The position numbers and the translations under genes are program-made. DNA of 64,000 bases, from the NCBI GenBank assembly GCA_017937485.1, contig JAGBDN010000050.1, forward strand, positions 1-64,000. The letters run 5' to 3'. Of the stretch, positions 30,141 to 39,607 are shown piece after piece. Each line of letters begins with the position of its first letter. The stretch's first letter is position 1. Origin of the DNA: Thermoguttaceae bacterium. Its GTDB lineage: Bacteria; Planctomycetota; Planctomycetia; Pirellulales; Thermoguttaceae. Below the pieces are notes generated by a model. The model was not told where the DNA came from. It worked only from the letters and a program-made list of their open reading frames with translations, and did not search any database.

Positions 30141-33100
30141 ATGACGAAATTTGAATTGAACGATAACGAGCGAATTGGCGTTCGCGATATTTTAGGTTAT
30201 TTGAATTTTTCGACCGGGAGTCGCGACGTTCGCTTCGCCGCGGCTTGGAACGCGCTTTACGAAGCGCTCGCCAAGCGCGGTTCGACCGAGATTTGGCGCG
30301 ACGCGCTCGACGCGTTGCGAACCGAACTCGCGACGTTGGCGGAAAGCGTCGACGCGTTTCGCGATTCTCGGCAGGCGACGCGGATTCTCGATTCGGTCGA
30401 GGAAGCGTTGAGCGAATATCGAATTTTTCACCGCGATTCGCTTTATCATCAGAAGAACGAATTTCTGTTCAATTCGCTTTTTATGGCGCGAATTTGCCGC
30501 TTGACGACCGCGCGCGACGTTTTCGGCGACGACGGAAACTTGGTCGCCGACGTCGTTCGGCAGGCGAACGACTTCCTCGGATACCGTCCGATTCCGGTTC
30601 TCGAAGGGGAAGAGCGACACGAGCCGAACGAACGCGAGTGGATTTCGCTCGTTCCGCTTTATTACGAGGGCGTCGGCGCGGCGTTCGGGCCTTATCGCGA
30701 AGTCGTCGAAAAAACGCTCGAAATTTTGCGTTCGACCGACGACGACCTCCTGCGCGAAGCGTCGTTCGACCCGGATAAGTTGCGCGAACTCGCGCTCGAC
30801 CCGCGCGCTTACGACTTCGACCATCCGGTCAACCGCCGCCCGAATTACAGCTTCGGCACTTGGGACGACCGTTGCATCGACGAAAACGGGTATTATCGGC
30901 GGTTTGTCGTTCACCAAACGACGCTCGACGCGATTATGGCGCGCGTTTGGGACGAAAAGGACGAAACGCTCCGGGCGCAGTACGTTTACGAAGCGGCGGC
31001 GGTAACGGCCGGAACGATTTTGATGGCGTCCGGCGTCTCCGGCGGTTGCGTGCAGGCGCACGACTCGAACGTTACGCTCTCGACCTTGATGCCGGCGATC
31101 GCCGCGTATCGCGACGCGTTTTACGACCGACTCATTTTGCGCGTTCCGAACCGCGAACATCGCGACCGTTTGACGGCGGAAGCGGCGCGGCTTTTCCAAC
31201 CGTTCGCCGGCGCGCGGCAGTCGTTGAACCGTTCGTTGGCGAAACGTCGAGCCGATCAACTGCAGCGTTTCAGCTTGGCGCGGACGTTCGCTCGAATGGG
31301 GTATTTCGAGGAGTCCCGGCTGCAAGCGCAAATTATCGAAACGCCGTCGGCGCGGATTTTGTCGCGGATCGACTCGCTGATTACGAAGGCGCATCTCGCC
31401 GCCGACGCCGGGCGCGTCGCCGAGGGCGCGAAGTGTATGGAGGAGATCGAGGAGCTGTTGCGGCGCGGCCTCGCTTGCGGCGCTTTCCCGGATCCTTGGT
31501 CGATTCTCGGTTTCGGCGCGCAGTACAGCCTCTTCACCGGCGTCGACTCCGTCGTTCACGACCATCGCCTCGACGGTTTCATCAACCTTTTGAACGATAT
31601 TTTCGACCTGTACAGTCGACTTCAAAAGGAAGCCGCGGCGGCGGGCGAAGACGATTTGCGCGCCGATTTGTCCGACAAAATGAGCGATTTGGCCGGTTGG
31701 TGGGATCAGTTCGGGAGCGACGAATCGTCGAGCGTCGAGGGGTTCTCCGGCTTGGCCGTTTGGGAGTCGGCGGCGAAGGTGGCGACCGCGTTGGCCGGTT
31801 GGCGGCAAGCCGGGGGCGCGGTCGGCGACGTCGCGTTTTGGCGGCGGCACGTCGAGCGTTTTAGTTCGCCGAAAGCGTTCGTGTTGCTCGCTGAAGCGCT
31901 CCTCGACAAAGACGATTTGATTTCGTCGTCGTCCTTATTAATATACTGGCTGAACCAATCGGAAACGATTCCGTTGACCGAAGGCGACTACTCCTTCCAC
32001 ACGATCGCGTTTTCTTGGATCGAGCAAGTTTGGAGCGAGCCCGGCGCGGCGGAGAAAGAACGCGGCGCCGCCGGAACGCGTCGTTCCGAGTCGTTCGACG
32101 TCGAATTGACGCAAGAGGAGTATCTGCGTCGTTGGAATTTGACGAAAACGTTCCTCGACCGCGTCGAAGCGAACGCCGGCGAGAACTGGACGATTCCGTC
32201 GTTGCGGCTCGACCCGGATCGCTTCGATAAGAAAATAACGTTCCAAACGGAGAATCCCGTTCTCGCCGACTTGGCGCGTCGACTGATTTTGGCGACGAAG
32301 TTCGCCGGATATTCGTCGCTCGGGATCCCGAAACTGGTCGTGAAGGCGACCTTTAAAGACGCGGCGCGAGCGGTCGACGTCGAGAATTTGCCGTCGCCGG
32401 AGGAATTCGAGCGCTTTTATCGCGACAACGCGAACGTTTTCCCGAAATTTTTGACGTATCGCGTCTTTATGCAAATCGTTTTGAACGAATTGCGGTTGTC
32501 GCCCGCCGTTCGGCGCCGTTACCAAGAGAACGTTTTCGGTTTCGGCAAGACGATTTCCGTTTCCGATTCCCGTTTGGGCGTCGACGCCGGAAAAACGTCG
32601 CGGCAAAACGGCGACGCGTCCGCTCCGACGACTCCCGAAGAAGAAAACGAGCGGCGTAAAAAAGAACTTTGGGCCGAAGTGATTCGGACGTTTGAGCAAA
32701 ACGGCGACGCGGACGGAGTCGCGGCGGCGAAAGAGTTGCGCGACTCCGACGGTCTCGCTCCGGGCGACGTCGAAAAATTGGCGCGTCGTTTGTTGCGCGA
32801 CTTCGACGGAAGCGAAAACAACGAAAACGGCGAAGATTTCGCGTCGCAAGAGGGACGCGAAACGGAGAAACGGCGCGACGCGCGGGACGCCTCGGGCACG
32901 AGCGTCGACGGCGGCGCTCAACCGTCTTCCGCGGCGGTGGAGTTTGAGGCTTTCGACGATTCCAACGATTACGACGACGCTTGGGACGGCGACGAAGAGG
33001 ACGACGAAAACGACCGCGGAATCGACCCGTTGTACAGCGCGGCTTACGACAATATGTCGTTCCGCGACAGCGCCGAAGACGGCGTCGACGACGATACCGT

Positions 33101-34985
33101 CGAGGGAAAAGGGGCGAAGTTTAACGACGAAGGGGACGATTACGAGTTCGCGCAAGAGACCGATCGCGTCAACGAATTGTTGTCGTTCGTTTATTCGACG
33201 GCGAAATTGTGGAAGTTCGCGGCCGGCAAGTCGCCGATTTTGCGCGGCGCGGCGATTTCGACGCCGATCGAGCCGTTCGACGACGAAACGTTGAGCGACG
33301 CTCGACTTCGCCTCGAAGGTTGGTTGGCGCAAGCGAATATTTTTGAACGCGATTTGTACGAGCTGCTCGACCAAGCGTCGCGCTTCCGCATTCCGAAACC
33401 GAACGGAACCGCCGACGGATTGGCCGCTTACGACCAATTGCGCGGCACGAAGGAAATTTTGCTCGACCGCGTGATTTGGACGATCGTCGAGGTCGAGGAC
33501 GCGATCGTCTTCCTGAAGGCGGCGCTCCGCGACGAAAGGTCGGAAAAATACGCGAAACCGTGGAAGTCGAAGGCGCTCGAAACGTTTGGGGCGATGCTGC
33601 GCGTCGACTCGAAACGGACGCGGCGCGTTTGGCCGGAGTTGATCGCTCGTTTGGAAAACGAAACGCTCCTTTACATCCCGACGTCGCGGGGCGGGGACGC
33701 GAAGGCGATCGTCGACTGCCGACGTTTGCAACAAGTGGTAACGCGTTTGTTCGAGTACGCGCCGCGGCTCGGGCTCTTCGTCGAAACGTTCGAACTCCTC
33801 CGTTGCGTTCAAAAAATGGAGCAAGCGCGCTTGTCGGCGCCAGGTTCGATCACCGAATTCGACCGACTCGTCGAAACGGCGACGCGCGGTTTGGCCGAAA
33901 CGCTCGCGGAATCGTCGAAATATTGGCGATTGCGCCCGGACGGGCAATTTGCGTCGAACGACGAAGCGCTCGTCTTCTACTTGGAGCAAACGATGGACGC
34001 GCTGTTGTCCCGTTGGTTGGCGCACAGTCAACACATTCGCATTTCGTCGGTCGAGGCGATCGCGACGCAGGGGCAGTGGAACGCGTTGAAGACGTTCGTT
34101 CAGGAATACGGCGCCGATTTGTTCACGCAGTCGTTCCTGAATTTCCGTAATATTCGAGCGATTTTGCATCAAGGAACGCGCGTCTACTTGACGACTCTTT
34201 GCGAATTGAAGCGCGAGAAGAACGACGTCGAGTTTGGCGATAAGTTGGCGACGCAAATCGTCGACGGCGTCGAAACTTTAGAACGCGCGGCGAGTTTGCT
34301 GGAAATCGCGCTCGAATGCGTCGCGGAGAATTATACCGAATACGTTGATTACAACAGTACGACGACGCAGTCGGATCGCGGCGAAAAACTGTATATGTTC
34401 CTCGATTTCTTGCGCGTTTTGGCGAATTACGAACGCATCGCTTGGAATTTGAAGCCGGTTTATTGGGTTCACGACGCGTTGATTCGGGCCGGACGCCGCG
34501 ACGCCGCGGAGCTTTGGAAGCGCAACGTCAAGACGAAGAGCGCCGATCTTTCGCTGGAAAGTTTGCGTAATTATAATAAATTAACGGAACGGTACGGAAT
34601 TTGCTTGCAAAGCGTCCGCGAACGTTTGATGGAACGGTTCGTGCGTCCGCTCGACGTCGCGCAAATGTGCGGACTGGTTTTCGACGCGATTTCCGAAGCG
34701 CGTCGCGGCGACGAGGCGAACCCGGTTTTCCAAGAGTTGAAGCGACAAATCGAGGAGTTCGCGAAAGCGCCGAGCGGCGCCGGATTCGAGACGCCGGAGT
34801 GGTTGAACGCGCTTCAAGACGAAGTCGTCGCGTCGCGAGTCGATTCGAAAGAAGAGCGTCGCGAACGAGAAACGAAGACCGACGCGTTCAATCCGACGCC
34901 TGTCTTTCCGATCGCGCGTTTGCCGCGCGACGAAGTGGCGCGACAATTGCGGCGAGCGTTGAACGACTTGGAACTCGACGATTAG
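30141..34985 (+). CDS. Giant conserved hypothetical protein (1614 residues), helical, with an acidic linker
   Basis: No signal peptide and no transmembrane segment, so probably cytoplasmic. Residues 1-800 are predominantly helical, with long Leu/Arg/Ala-patterned stretches resembling TPR-like superhelices (for example SLITKAHLAADAGRVAEGAK). About 840-1010 is a low-complexity Asp/Glu/Asn/Ser linker (DDAWDGDEEDDENDRG). About 1020-1614 is again helical, ending in a basic/acidic tail and ELKRQIEEFAKAPSG-type coils. I recognise no catalytic motif; planctomycetes encode many such lineage-specific giants. I chose the ATG at 30141 (MTKFELNDNERIGVRDIL); a TTG 24 bases earlier is possible and the ribosome site is weak either way. 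The histidine kinase starts 66 bases after its stop on the same strand, suggesting an operon. Confidence 0.8.
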   Translation: MTKFELNDNERIGVRDILGYLNFSTGSRDVRFAAAWNALYEALAKRGSTEIWRDALDALRTELATLAESVDAFRDSRQATRILDSVEEALSEYRIFHRDSLYHQKNEFLFNSLFMARICRLTTARDVFGDDGNLVADVVRQANDFLGYRPIPVLEGEERHEPNEREWISLVPLYYEGVGAAFGPYREVVEKTLEILRSTDDDLLREASFDPDKLRELALDPRAYDFDHPVNRRPNYSFGTWDDRCIDENGYYRRFVVHQTTLDAIMARVWDEKDETLRAQYVYEAAAVTAGTILMASGVSGGCVQAHDSNVTLSTLMPAIAAYRDAFYDRLILRVPNREHRDRLTAEAARLFQPFAGARQSLNRSLAKRRADQLQRFSLARTFARMGYFEESRLQAQIIETPSARILSRIDSLITKAHLAADAGRVAEGAKCMEEIEELLRRGLACGAFPDPWSILGFGAQYSLFTGVDSVVHDHRLDGFINLLNDIFDLYSRLQKEAAAAGEDDLRADLSDKMSDLAGWWDQFGSDESSSVEGFSGLAVWESAAKVATALAGWRQAGGAVGDVAFWRRHVERFSSPKAFVLLAEALLDKDDLISSSSLLIYWLNQSETIPLTEGDYSFHTIAFSWIEQVWSEPGAAEKERGAAGTRRSESFDVELTQEEYLRRWNLTKTFLDRVEANAGENWTIPSLRLDPDRFDKKITFQTENPVLADLARRLILATKFAGYSSLGIPKLVVKATFKDAARAVDVENLPSPEEFERFYRDNANVFPKFLTYRVFMQIVLNELRLSPAVRRRYQENVFGFGKTISVSDSRLGVDAGKTSRQNGDASAPTTPEEENERRKKELWAEVIRTFEQNGDADGVAAAKELRDSDGLAPGDVEKLARRLLRDFDGSENNENGEDFASQEGRETEKRRDARDASGTSVDGGAQPSSAAVEFEAFDDSNDYDDAWDGDEEDDENDRGIDPLYSAAYDNMSFRDSAEDGVDDDTVEGKGAKFNDEGDDYEFAQETDRVNELLSFVYSTAKLWKFAAGKSPILRGAAISTPIEPFDDETLSDARLRLEGWLAQANIFERDLYELLDQASRFRIPKPNGTADGLAAYDQLRGTKEILLDRVIWTIVEVEDAIVFLKAALRDERSEKYAKPWKSKALETFGAMLRVDSKRTRRVWPELIARLENETLLYIPTSRGGDAKAIVDCRRLQQVVTRLFEYAPRLGLFVETFELLRCVQKMEQARLSAPGSITEFDRLVETATRGLAETLAESSKYWRLRPDGQFASNDEALVFYLEQTMDALLSRWLAHSQHIRISSVEAIATQGQWNALKTFVQEYGADLFTQSFLNFRNIRAILHQGTRVYLTTLCELKREKNDVEFGDKLATQIVDGVETLERAASLLEIALECVAENYTEYVDYNSTTTQSDRGEKLYMFLDFLRVLANYERIAWNLKPVYWVHDALIRAGRRDAAELWKRNVKTKSADLSLESLRNYNKLTERYGICLQSVRERLMERFVRPLDVAQMCGLVFDAISEARRGDEANPVFQELKRQIEEFAKAPSGAGFETPEWLNALQDEVVASRVDSKEERRERETKTDAFNPTPVFPIARLPRDEVARQLRRALNDLELDD

Positions 34986-35051
34986 TCGCGGCGACGCTTG
35001 CGGACGGCGCGGGCGAAGCGAACGAGCGAAGCGGGGAGGAAACGAACAGAG

Positions 35052-35831
35052 ATGGATCCTTCGACGGTGAAAGACTTTACGCCGAGCGGTTTGAATCGGC
35101 GTTTAGAGGAAATGTACGCGGAAATCGCGTTTTTGGCGGGAGCGCTCGCGCACGAGGTGAAAAATCCGCTTTCGACGATTCGGCTGAATATGGAGCTTCT
35201 CGCCGAGGACGTCGAGGAGTTGGAGGACTCGCCGCAACGGCGCCGGGCGCTGAAACGCGTCGAAACGGCGCGCCGCGAAACGACTCGGCTCGAAGACCTG
35301 CTCAACGAGTTTTTGAATTTTACTCGCGCGCATCATCTCGAATTGTCGCCCGCCGACCCGAATCGGGAATTGAAGGAGATCGTCGAGTTTTTCCGACCGC
35401 AAGCGACCGCGATCGGCGTTGAAATTTTGGAATTTTATTCCAGCGACGCGCCGACGATTCGCATCGACAAACGCTCGTTCGACCGCGCGATTTTGAACTT
35501 GCTCTTGAACGCGGCGCAGGCGGCGTCGGAGGGAGGCGGGCAGGTTTGGGTGCGAACGCGGCTTTGCGGCGCCGAAACGGCGATCGACCTTATCGATTCC
35601 GGGCCCGGGATCGACGACGCGACGATTCAACGGATTTTCGAGCCCTTTTTCTCGACGAAACGCGGCGGAACTGGGCTCGGGCTCCCGACGGTGCGAAAAA
35701 TTATCGAGGGACACGGCGGACGCATCGCGATTCAAAGCGAACCTGGGCGGGGCACGCAATTTACGCTGACTTTTCCGTCGATTAAGCGTATTTCGACCGA
35801 AAGCGGAACGTCGTCGGCGGGGAAAAACTAA
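35052..35831 (+). CDS. Soluble sensor histidine kinase (HisKA plus HATPase_c)
   Basis: 259 residues, autophosphorylates on His and passes phosphate to a response regulator. The H-box is AGALAHEVKNPLSTIRLNME with His34. A dimerisation helix (about 50-80) follows. The ATPase domain has an N-box (NLLLNAAQAA), G1 (DSGPGID), F-box (FEPFFSTKRGG) and G2 (GTGLGLPTVRKIIEGHGG). There is no transmembrane segment and almost no N-terminal sensor (about 20 residues), so input must come from a partner, perhaps the giant protein just upstream. No response regulator is adjacent, making it an orphan kinase of the NtrB/AtoS-like kind. I chose the ATG at 35052, preceded by GGGGAGGAAACGAACAG. A stem-loop terminator lies at 35970. 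Confidence 0.92.
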   Translation: MDPSTVKDFTPSGLNRRLEEMYAEIAFLAGALAHEVKNPLSTIRLNMELLAEDVEELEDSPQRRRALKRVETARRETTRLEDLLNEFLNFTRAHHLELSPADPNRELKEIVEFFRPQATAIGVEILEFYSSDAPTIRIDKRSFDRAILNLLLNAAQAASEGGGQVWVRTRLCGAETAIDLIDSGPGIDDATIQRIFEPFFSTKRGGTGLGLPTVRKIIEGHGGRIAIQSEPGRGTQFTLTFPSIKRISTESGTSSAGKN

Positions 35832-35969
35832 GGAGTTCGGCGCGTTGGGCGTTCGCGACAAGGGCGTCGTTGGGTCGTCGGCGGGGAAAATGAGTCGTTT
35901 GGCGCGCTGGACGTCGCTCGGTCGCCGGGAAAAAATAAGGCGTTCGGGCGATAAAAGAATCTAACGATA

Positions 35970-36008
35970 AAAACGGCGACGTTGCGCAAGGAAACGTCGT
36001 CGTTTTGT
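35970..36008 (+). terminator. Terminator after the histidine kinase
   Basis: Fourteen-base stem AAAACGGCGACGTT (35970-35983) / AACGTCGTCGTTTT (35993-36006) with one G-T pair and a T-rich end. The spacer 35832-36135 holds nothing else I can support. Confidence 0.65.
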
Positions 36009-36135
36009 CGTTTCTTGTGGTTTGATTGGAACGGTTGCGGCGATTTTAACGGCGCGGCGCGGCGGAAACACGTTTCGAAGAAGTCGACCGAGCGATTTTC
36101 ACGGCGTTTCAAAGGCGACGTCGGGCGCTTGAATT

Positions 36136-37347
36136 CTAAGGAACGAAGCGCGTCGGCGTTTGGAGCGCGAGCTTTAAGCGGCGAAGGTATTCGGCGCGCG
36201 GGATTTCGCGACCGCCGAGGCTCGCCGTGTGGTCGTTAATGATTTGAAGGTCGAAAAGTTGAAAATCGAGCGTTTTTAAGCGGCGCAAGAGAGCGACCAA
36301 CGCGACTTTCGAAGCGTCGCGCTCAACCGAAAACATCGATTCGCCGTCGAAAAACCCGTTGATCGCGACTCCGTAAACGCCGCCGACGAGCCGGTCGCCG
36401 AGCCAACATTCGACGCTGTGCGCGAGACCGAGTTCGAAAAGACGGCAGTAACTCGCGTAAAATTCCCGAGTTATCCAACTTTCGCCGCCTGCCCGACCTT
36501 TCGCGTTCGCGCAACCGAGCATAACCTCCGGGAACGCTTCGTCGAACGTAACGCGGAACTTGCCGCTCCGAATCGTTCGTTCGAGGCGTCGCGACACGTG
36601 AAAGTCGTCCAAATCGAAAATCGCGCGCGGGTCGGGCGACCACCAGCCGAGAATTTCTCGCGTCGCCGTCGGTCGACTCGCTCCGTCGAGCGTTGGATTA
36701 GTGTAATTTTGTTGATTTTGCTTGTTCTGTTGGTTTTGTTGGATTTGTTGGTTTTGTTGGTTTTGTTGGTTGGGTTGGTTGGGTTGGTTTTGTTGGTTGG
36801 GTTGGTTTTGTTGGTTGGGTTGGTTGGGTTGGTTGGGTTGGGGCGGCGCGACGCGGAGTTCCCCGAGACGCGTTAACGAGGAAGCGTCGAAACCTTCCCA
36901 AACGGCGTTCCGACAACGCGGCGAAAGGGCGTTGAAAAGCGCGTCGGCGACGTCCGGCCTTTCGTCGAATACGGCGAAATCGTCGTCTTCGTTTAAATCG
37001 TCCGAGTCTTCAAACTCTTCGAAATCTTCGTTTTCCTCGTCAAAATCGGCGTAATCGTCGTCTTCGTCGAAATCCTCCGCGTCGTCGAACTCTTCAAAGT
37101 CGCCGTCTTCGTCGGTTTCGTCGTTAAAATCCGTAAAATCGGCGTCGTCGATCGCGGCGGGAACGGTAAAAGGCCAAGGAAAAACGCCGTGAACGAGCGC
37201 GTCGACGATTAAATCGGGATGGAGCGCGCCGTCGAAAGCGATTCCAAGAAGGCCGTCCGGTTCGGCGGCGTCGACCGACGGAAAAAATTGCGAAGGCGGA
37301 ATTTCGAAGGAAAGGGGCGCGTCGTTGGCGGCGTCGGCGGAAGACAA
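36136..37347 (-). CDS. aat: Leucyl/phenylalanyl-tRNA-protein transferase with a 170-residue low-complexity insertion
   Basis: Aat adds Leu or Phe from aminoacyl-tRNA to N-terminal Arg/Lys of proteins, marking them for ClpAP (N-degron pathway). Typical Aat has about 230-250 residues; this one has 403. The N-terminal family motif HGVFPWPF is at 53-60 and the next conserved block GWWSPDPRAIF is at 234-244; normally they are only about 15-25 residues apart. Between them lie an acidic tract (66-132, for example DDADFTDFNDETDEDGDFEE), a short Ala/Arg/Leu segment (133-167) and a Pro/Asn/Gln tract (168-216) made of repeats PNQ and QNQ. The catalytic GNAT-like domain (FHVSRRLERTIRSGKFRVTF, SVECWLGDRLVGGVYGVAIN, FFDGESMFS, INDHTASLGGREI) is complete. 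The insertion leaves the frame open, so the enzyme is probably expressed. Confidence 0.93.
   Translation of the reverse strand: MSSADAANDAPLSFEIPPSQFFPSVDAAEPDGLLGIAFDGALHPDLIVDALVHGVFPWPFTVPAAIDDADFTDFNDETDEDGDFEEFDDAEDFDEDDDYADFDEENEDFEEFEDSDDLNEDDDFAVFDERPDVADALFNALSPRCRNAVWEGFDASSLTRLGELRVAPPQPNQPNQPNQQNQPNQQNQPNQPNQQNQQNQQIQQNQQNKQNQQNYTNPTLDGASRPTATREILGWWSPDPRAIFDLDDFHVSRRLERTIRSGKFRVTFDEAFPEVMLGCANAKGRAGGESWITREFYASYCRLFELGLAHSVECWLGDRLVGGVYGVAINGFFDGESMFSVERDASKVALVALLRRLKTLDFQLFDLQIINDHTASLGGREIPRAEYLRRLKLALQTPTRFVP
36700..36846 (-). repeat. Short tandem repeat encoding the PNQ/QNQ tract of aat
   Basis: About 147 bases of imperfect nine- and three-base-spaced repeats. On the plus strand it reads as runs of GGTTGG, GGTTGGG and TTGTTGG, with unit changes at the third codon position. 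The G-rich, non-coding strand has many closely spaced GG pairs in the pattern of two-layer G-quadruplexes. Array length should vary between strains by slippage in multiples of three, which would keep the frame. Confidence 0.85.
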
Positions 37348-37395
37348 GTCGCGAACTCCAATGGGGAATTAAGGGAAGGAAAGGCAAGAAATAGA

Positions 37396-37456
37396 AAACG
37401 GCGTCCGCCGCCGCGCCGCGAGAACGGAGGGCGGAGGACGCTTTCGAAACGCCGTT
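37396..37456 (-). terminator. Possible terminator of the M20 dipeptidase gene
   Basis: On the minus strand an AACGGCGT / ACGCCGTT stem encloses a further GC-rich stem and is followed by TTTCTATTT. It lies 16 bases beyond the dipeptidase stop. Confidence 0.5.
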
Positions 37457-37471
37457 AGAAACGAACGTTAA

Positions 37472-38875
37472 CTATTTTTCGAGCGAAATTTTCGCAAACG
37501 CGTCCCAAAGGAGCGCGCTCGTTTGAACGCCGTCGAAGAAGGAACGAAGGTTGAACTTTTCGTTCGGCGAGTGAATCCCGTCGTCTTCGAGCCCGAACCC
37601 GATCAAAATCGTTTCGGCGTTCAACTCTTGACGCAACTTCGCGACGATCGGAATCGAGCCGCCGTCGCGAACGAAGAGCGGGCGCCGTCCGTGAACGCGT
37701 TCGAGCGCGTCGCTCGCCGCGACGATGAACGGGCCGTCGAGCGGAATCACCATCCCGCCGGAACCTTGCGAACAAGTCAGCTCGGTTTTGATTCCCGGCG
37801 GCGTTACCTTCGCGAGGTGAGCCCGGAGACCTTCGCGAATCTTTTCCGGGTCTTGGTTCGGGACGGTGCGGAAAGTGATCTTCGCCGACGCCCAGCTCGG
37901 AATGATCGTTTTGCCCCCTTCGCCTTGATAACCGCTGGTGAGGCCGTTGACGTCGAAGGCCGGACGCGCGCCGCGACGTTCGAGCGTCGTATATTCCGGC
38001 TCGCCGAACTCCGCGTCGATTCCGATATGCGCCTTATTTTCCTTTTCGTCGAACGGGTTGCCGGCGAGCGCCTCGCGTTCCATCGGCGAAATTTCGACGA
38101 CGTCGTCGTAAAAACCGGGAATTTGAATCTTGCCGTTCTCGTCGATAATCGAGTCGATAATTTTCGCCAACGCGATCGCCGGGTTGTAAACGGAGCCGCC
38201 GTAAATGCCGGAGTGGAGGTCGCGATTCGGGCCGATCGTCTTCACTTCGAAACCGACGACGCCGCGCAGGCCGTAAGTGATCGCCGGGATTCCGGGGCCC
38301 GCCGCCGACGTGTCGCTGACGACGATCGCGTCGCAAGCCAAGAGTTGACGATTCTTTTCGACGCCGAGGAAGGTCGAAAGACCGTCGCTGCCGACTTCCT
38401 CTTCGCCTTCGAGAATAAACTTGATTTGGATCGGGAAGGAGCCGTTGACCGCCAAGTAGGTTTGGAGACCGCAGAGGTGCGCGCTCCATTGGCCTTTGTC
38501 GTCGTTCGCGCCGCGGCAGTAAACTTTGCCGTCGCGAATCGTCGGCTCGAACGGCGGCGAAACCCATTCTTCGAACGGTTCGGCCGGTTGCACGTCGTAA
38601 TGGCCGTAAATAAGGACGGTCGGAGCGCCGGGGATTTTCGGCGATTCGGCGTAAACGAGCGGGGCGCCGCCGGTTTCGATCGTTCGCGAGTTTAAACCGA
38701 GATTCGCGCGGAGGAACGAAACGAGCCAACCGGCCATTCGGCGGACGTCGTCCTTGTGTTCGCGTTGGGCGCTGACGCTCGGAATGCGGAGCGCTTCGAA
38801 CCATTGCGAGAGGAAGGCCTCTTTGTTCGTTTCGATATGATACTTATAGTCGTTGTATTTGTCGGTTTCGTTCAT
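37472..38875 (-). CDS. M20-family metallo-dipeptidase
   Basis: 467 residues, cytosolic di-zinc peptidase of the M20 group (dipeptidase/carnosinase-like subgroup), releasing amino acids from small peptides. Metal ligands are visible: His in IYGHYDVQPAEP, bridging Asp in YCRGANDDKGQ, general base and ligand Glu in LEGEEEVGS, Asp in VVSDTSAAGPG and the distal His in DDGIHSPNEKF. The lid domain spans about 210-375 (GFEVKTIGPNRDLHSGIYGG through VTPPGIKTELTC). Length and motifs agree with the family. It reads toward aat and is divergent from nothing nearby. The HIT gene upstream lies on the same strand 97 bases away. Confidence 0.95.
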   Translation of the reverse strand: MNETDKYNDYKYHIETNKEAFLSQWFEALRIPSVSAQREHKDDVRRMAGWLVSFLRANLGLNSRTIETGGAPLVYAESPKIPGAPTVLIYGHYDVQPAEPFEEWVSPPFEPTIRDGKVYCRGANDDKGQWSAHLCGLQTYLAVNGSFPIQIKFILEGEEEVGSDGLSTFLGVEKNRQLLACDAIVVSDTSAAGPGIPAITYGLRGVVGFEVKTIGPNRDLHSGIYGGSVYNPAIALAKIIDSIIDENGKIQIPGFYDDVVEISPMEREALAGNPFDEKENKAHIGIDAEFGEPEYTTLERRGARPAFDVNGLTSGYQGEGGKTIIPSWASAKITFRTVPNQDPEKIREGLRAHLAKVTPPGIKTELTCSQGSGGMVIPLDGPFIVAASDALERVHGRRPLFVRDGGSIPIVAKLRQELNAETILIGFGLEDDGIHSPNEKFNLRSFFDGVQTSALLWDAFAKISLEK

Positions 38876-38972
38876 CTTATTTTGGCGTAAAAACTCTATA
38901 GCGTCGCGAAAAAAAGGGGGCGACGGCGTTATGCGGCGACTTTGAAAATCGTTTGAAACAACGGCGCGCGAA

Positions 38973-39320
38973 TTACCCCGGCGGCCAAGCGAAACCGCGT
39001 CCGCCGATTAGGTGAAAATGAAGGTGCGGAACCGTCTGCATCGCGTTTTGACCGCAGTTCGAGACGACGCGGTACCCCCCTTCGGCGACGCCGAGTTCGC
39101 GCGCTAGACGGCGAATAACGGCGAAAATATGCCCGATTAACGGCGCGTCTTCCGGTTCGACGTCGTCGAGCGAACGGAGTTCTTTTTTCGGGATGACGAG
39201 GACGTGAACCGGCGCTTGCGGCGCGACGTCGTGAAACGCCAAGCAAAGGTCGTCTTCGTAAACGATCGACGCCGGAATTTCTTTATCGATAATGCGTTTA
39301 AAAATGGTTTTTTCGGACAT
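38973..39320 (-). CDS. HIT-family nucleotide-binding hydrolase (HinT-like)
   Basis: 115 residues, the full length of a HinT-type protein, which hydrolyses AMP-lysine or other nucleoside phosphoramidates. The domain begins CLAFHDVAPQAPVHVLVIPK and the signature HLHFHLIGG lies near the C-terminus (PHLHFHLIGGRGF), giving the three-histidine motif. The final residues (AWPPG) are typical. Codons are ordinary. It precedes the dipeptidase on the same strand, and a minus-strand promoter (39456-39484) gives a leader of about 130 bases. Confidence 0.95.
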   Translation of the reverse strand: MSEKTIFKRIIDKEIPASIVYEDDLCLAFHDVAPQAPVHVLVIPKKELRSLDDVEPEDAPLIGHIFAVIRRLARELGVAEGGYRVVSNCGQNAMQTVPHLHFHLIGGRGFAWPPG

Positions 39321-39455
39321 AATGCGCTTTCTCGCGGCGTTAAACCGCTTAGTGTTGAGGTAAAGACGCGGAAAAATCGTCGGACGGCGGGCGTTAAATT
39401 TGTTAAAATCGGCAAAACCGGAATCAGGGCCGCGTCGCTCGACGTTATTTCTTTT

Positions 39456-39484
39456 AATATAGTCGAAATCGGCCCGCGAAACAA
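39456..39484 (-). promoter_or_regulatory. Promoter of the HIT gene
   Basis: On the minus strand TTGTTT (39479-39484), a 17-base spacer and TATATT (39456-39461). Confidence 0.5.
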
Positions 39485-39607
39485 GGGAACGCGAATAAAA
39501 ACCGACTTTTTTCCTAAAAAAACGCCGAGCGATTGCGCGGGTTGCGCCGGAAATAACGCCGCGTCGGTTGCCGGAAAGTGAGAAGCGAGGGCGTCGCGCG
39601 GATTAAA

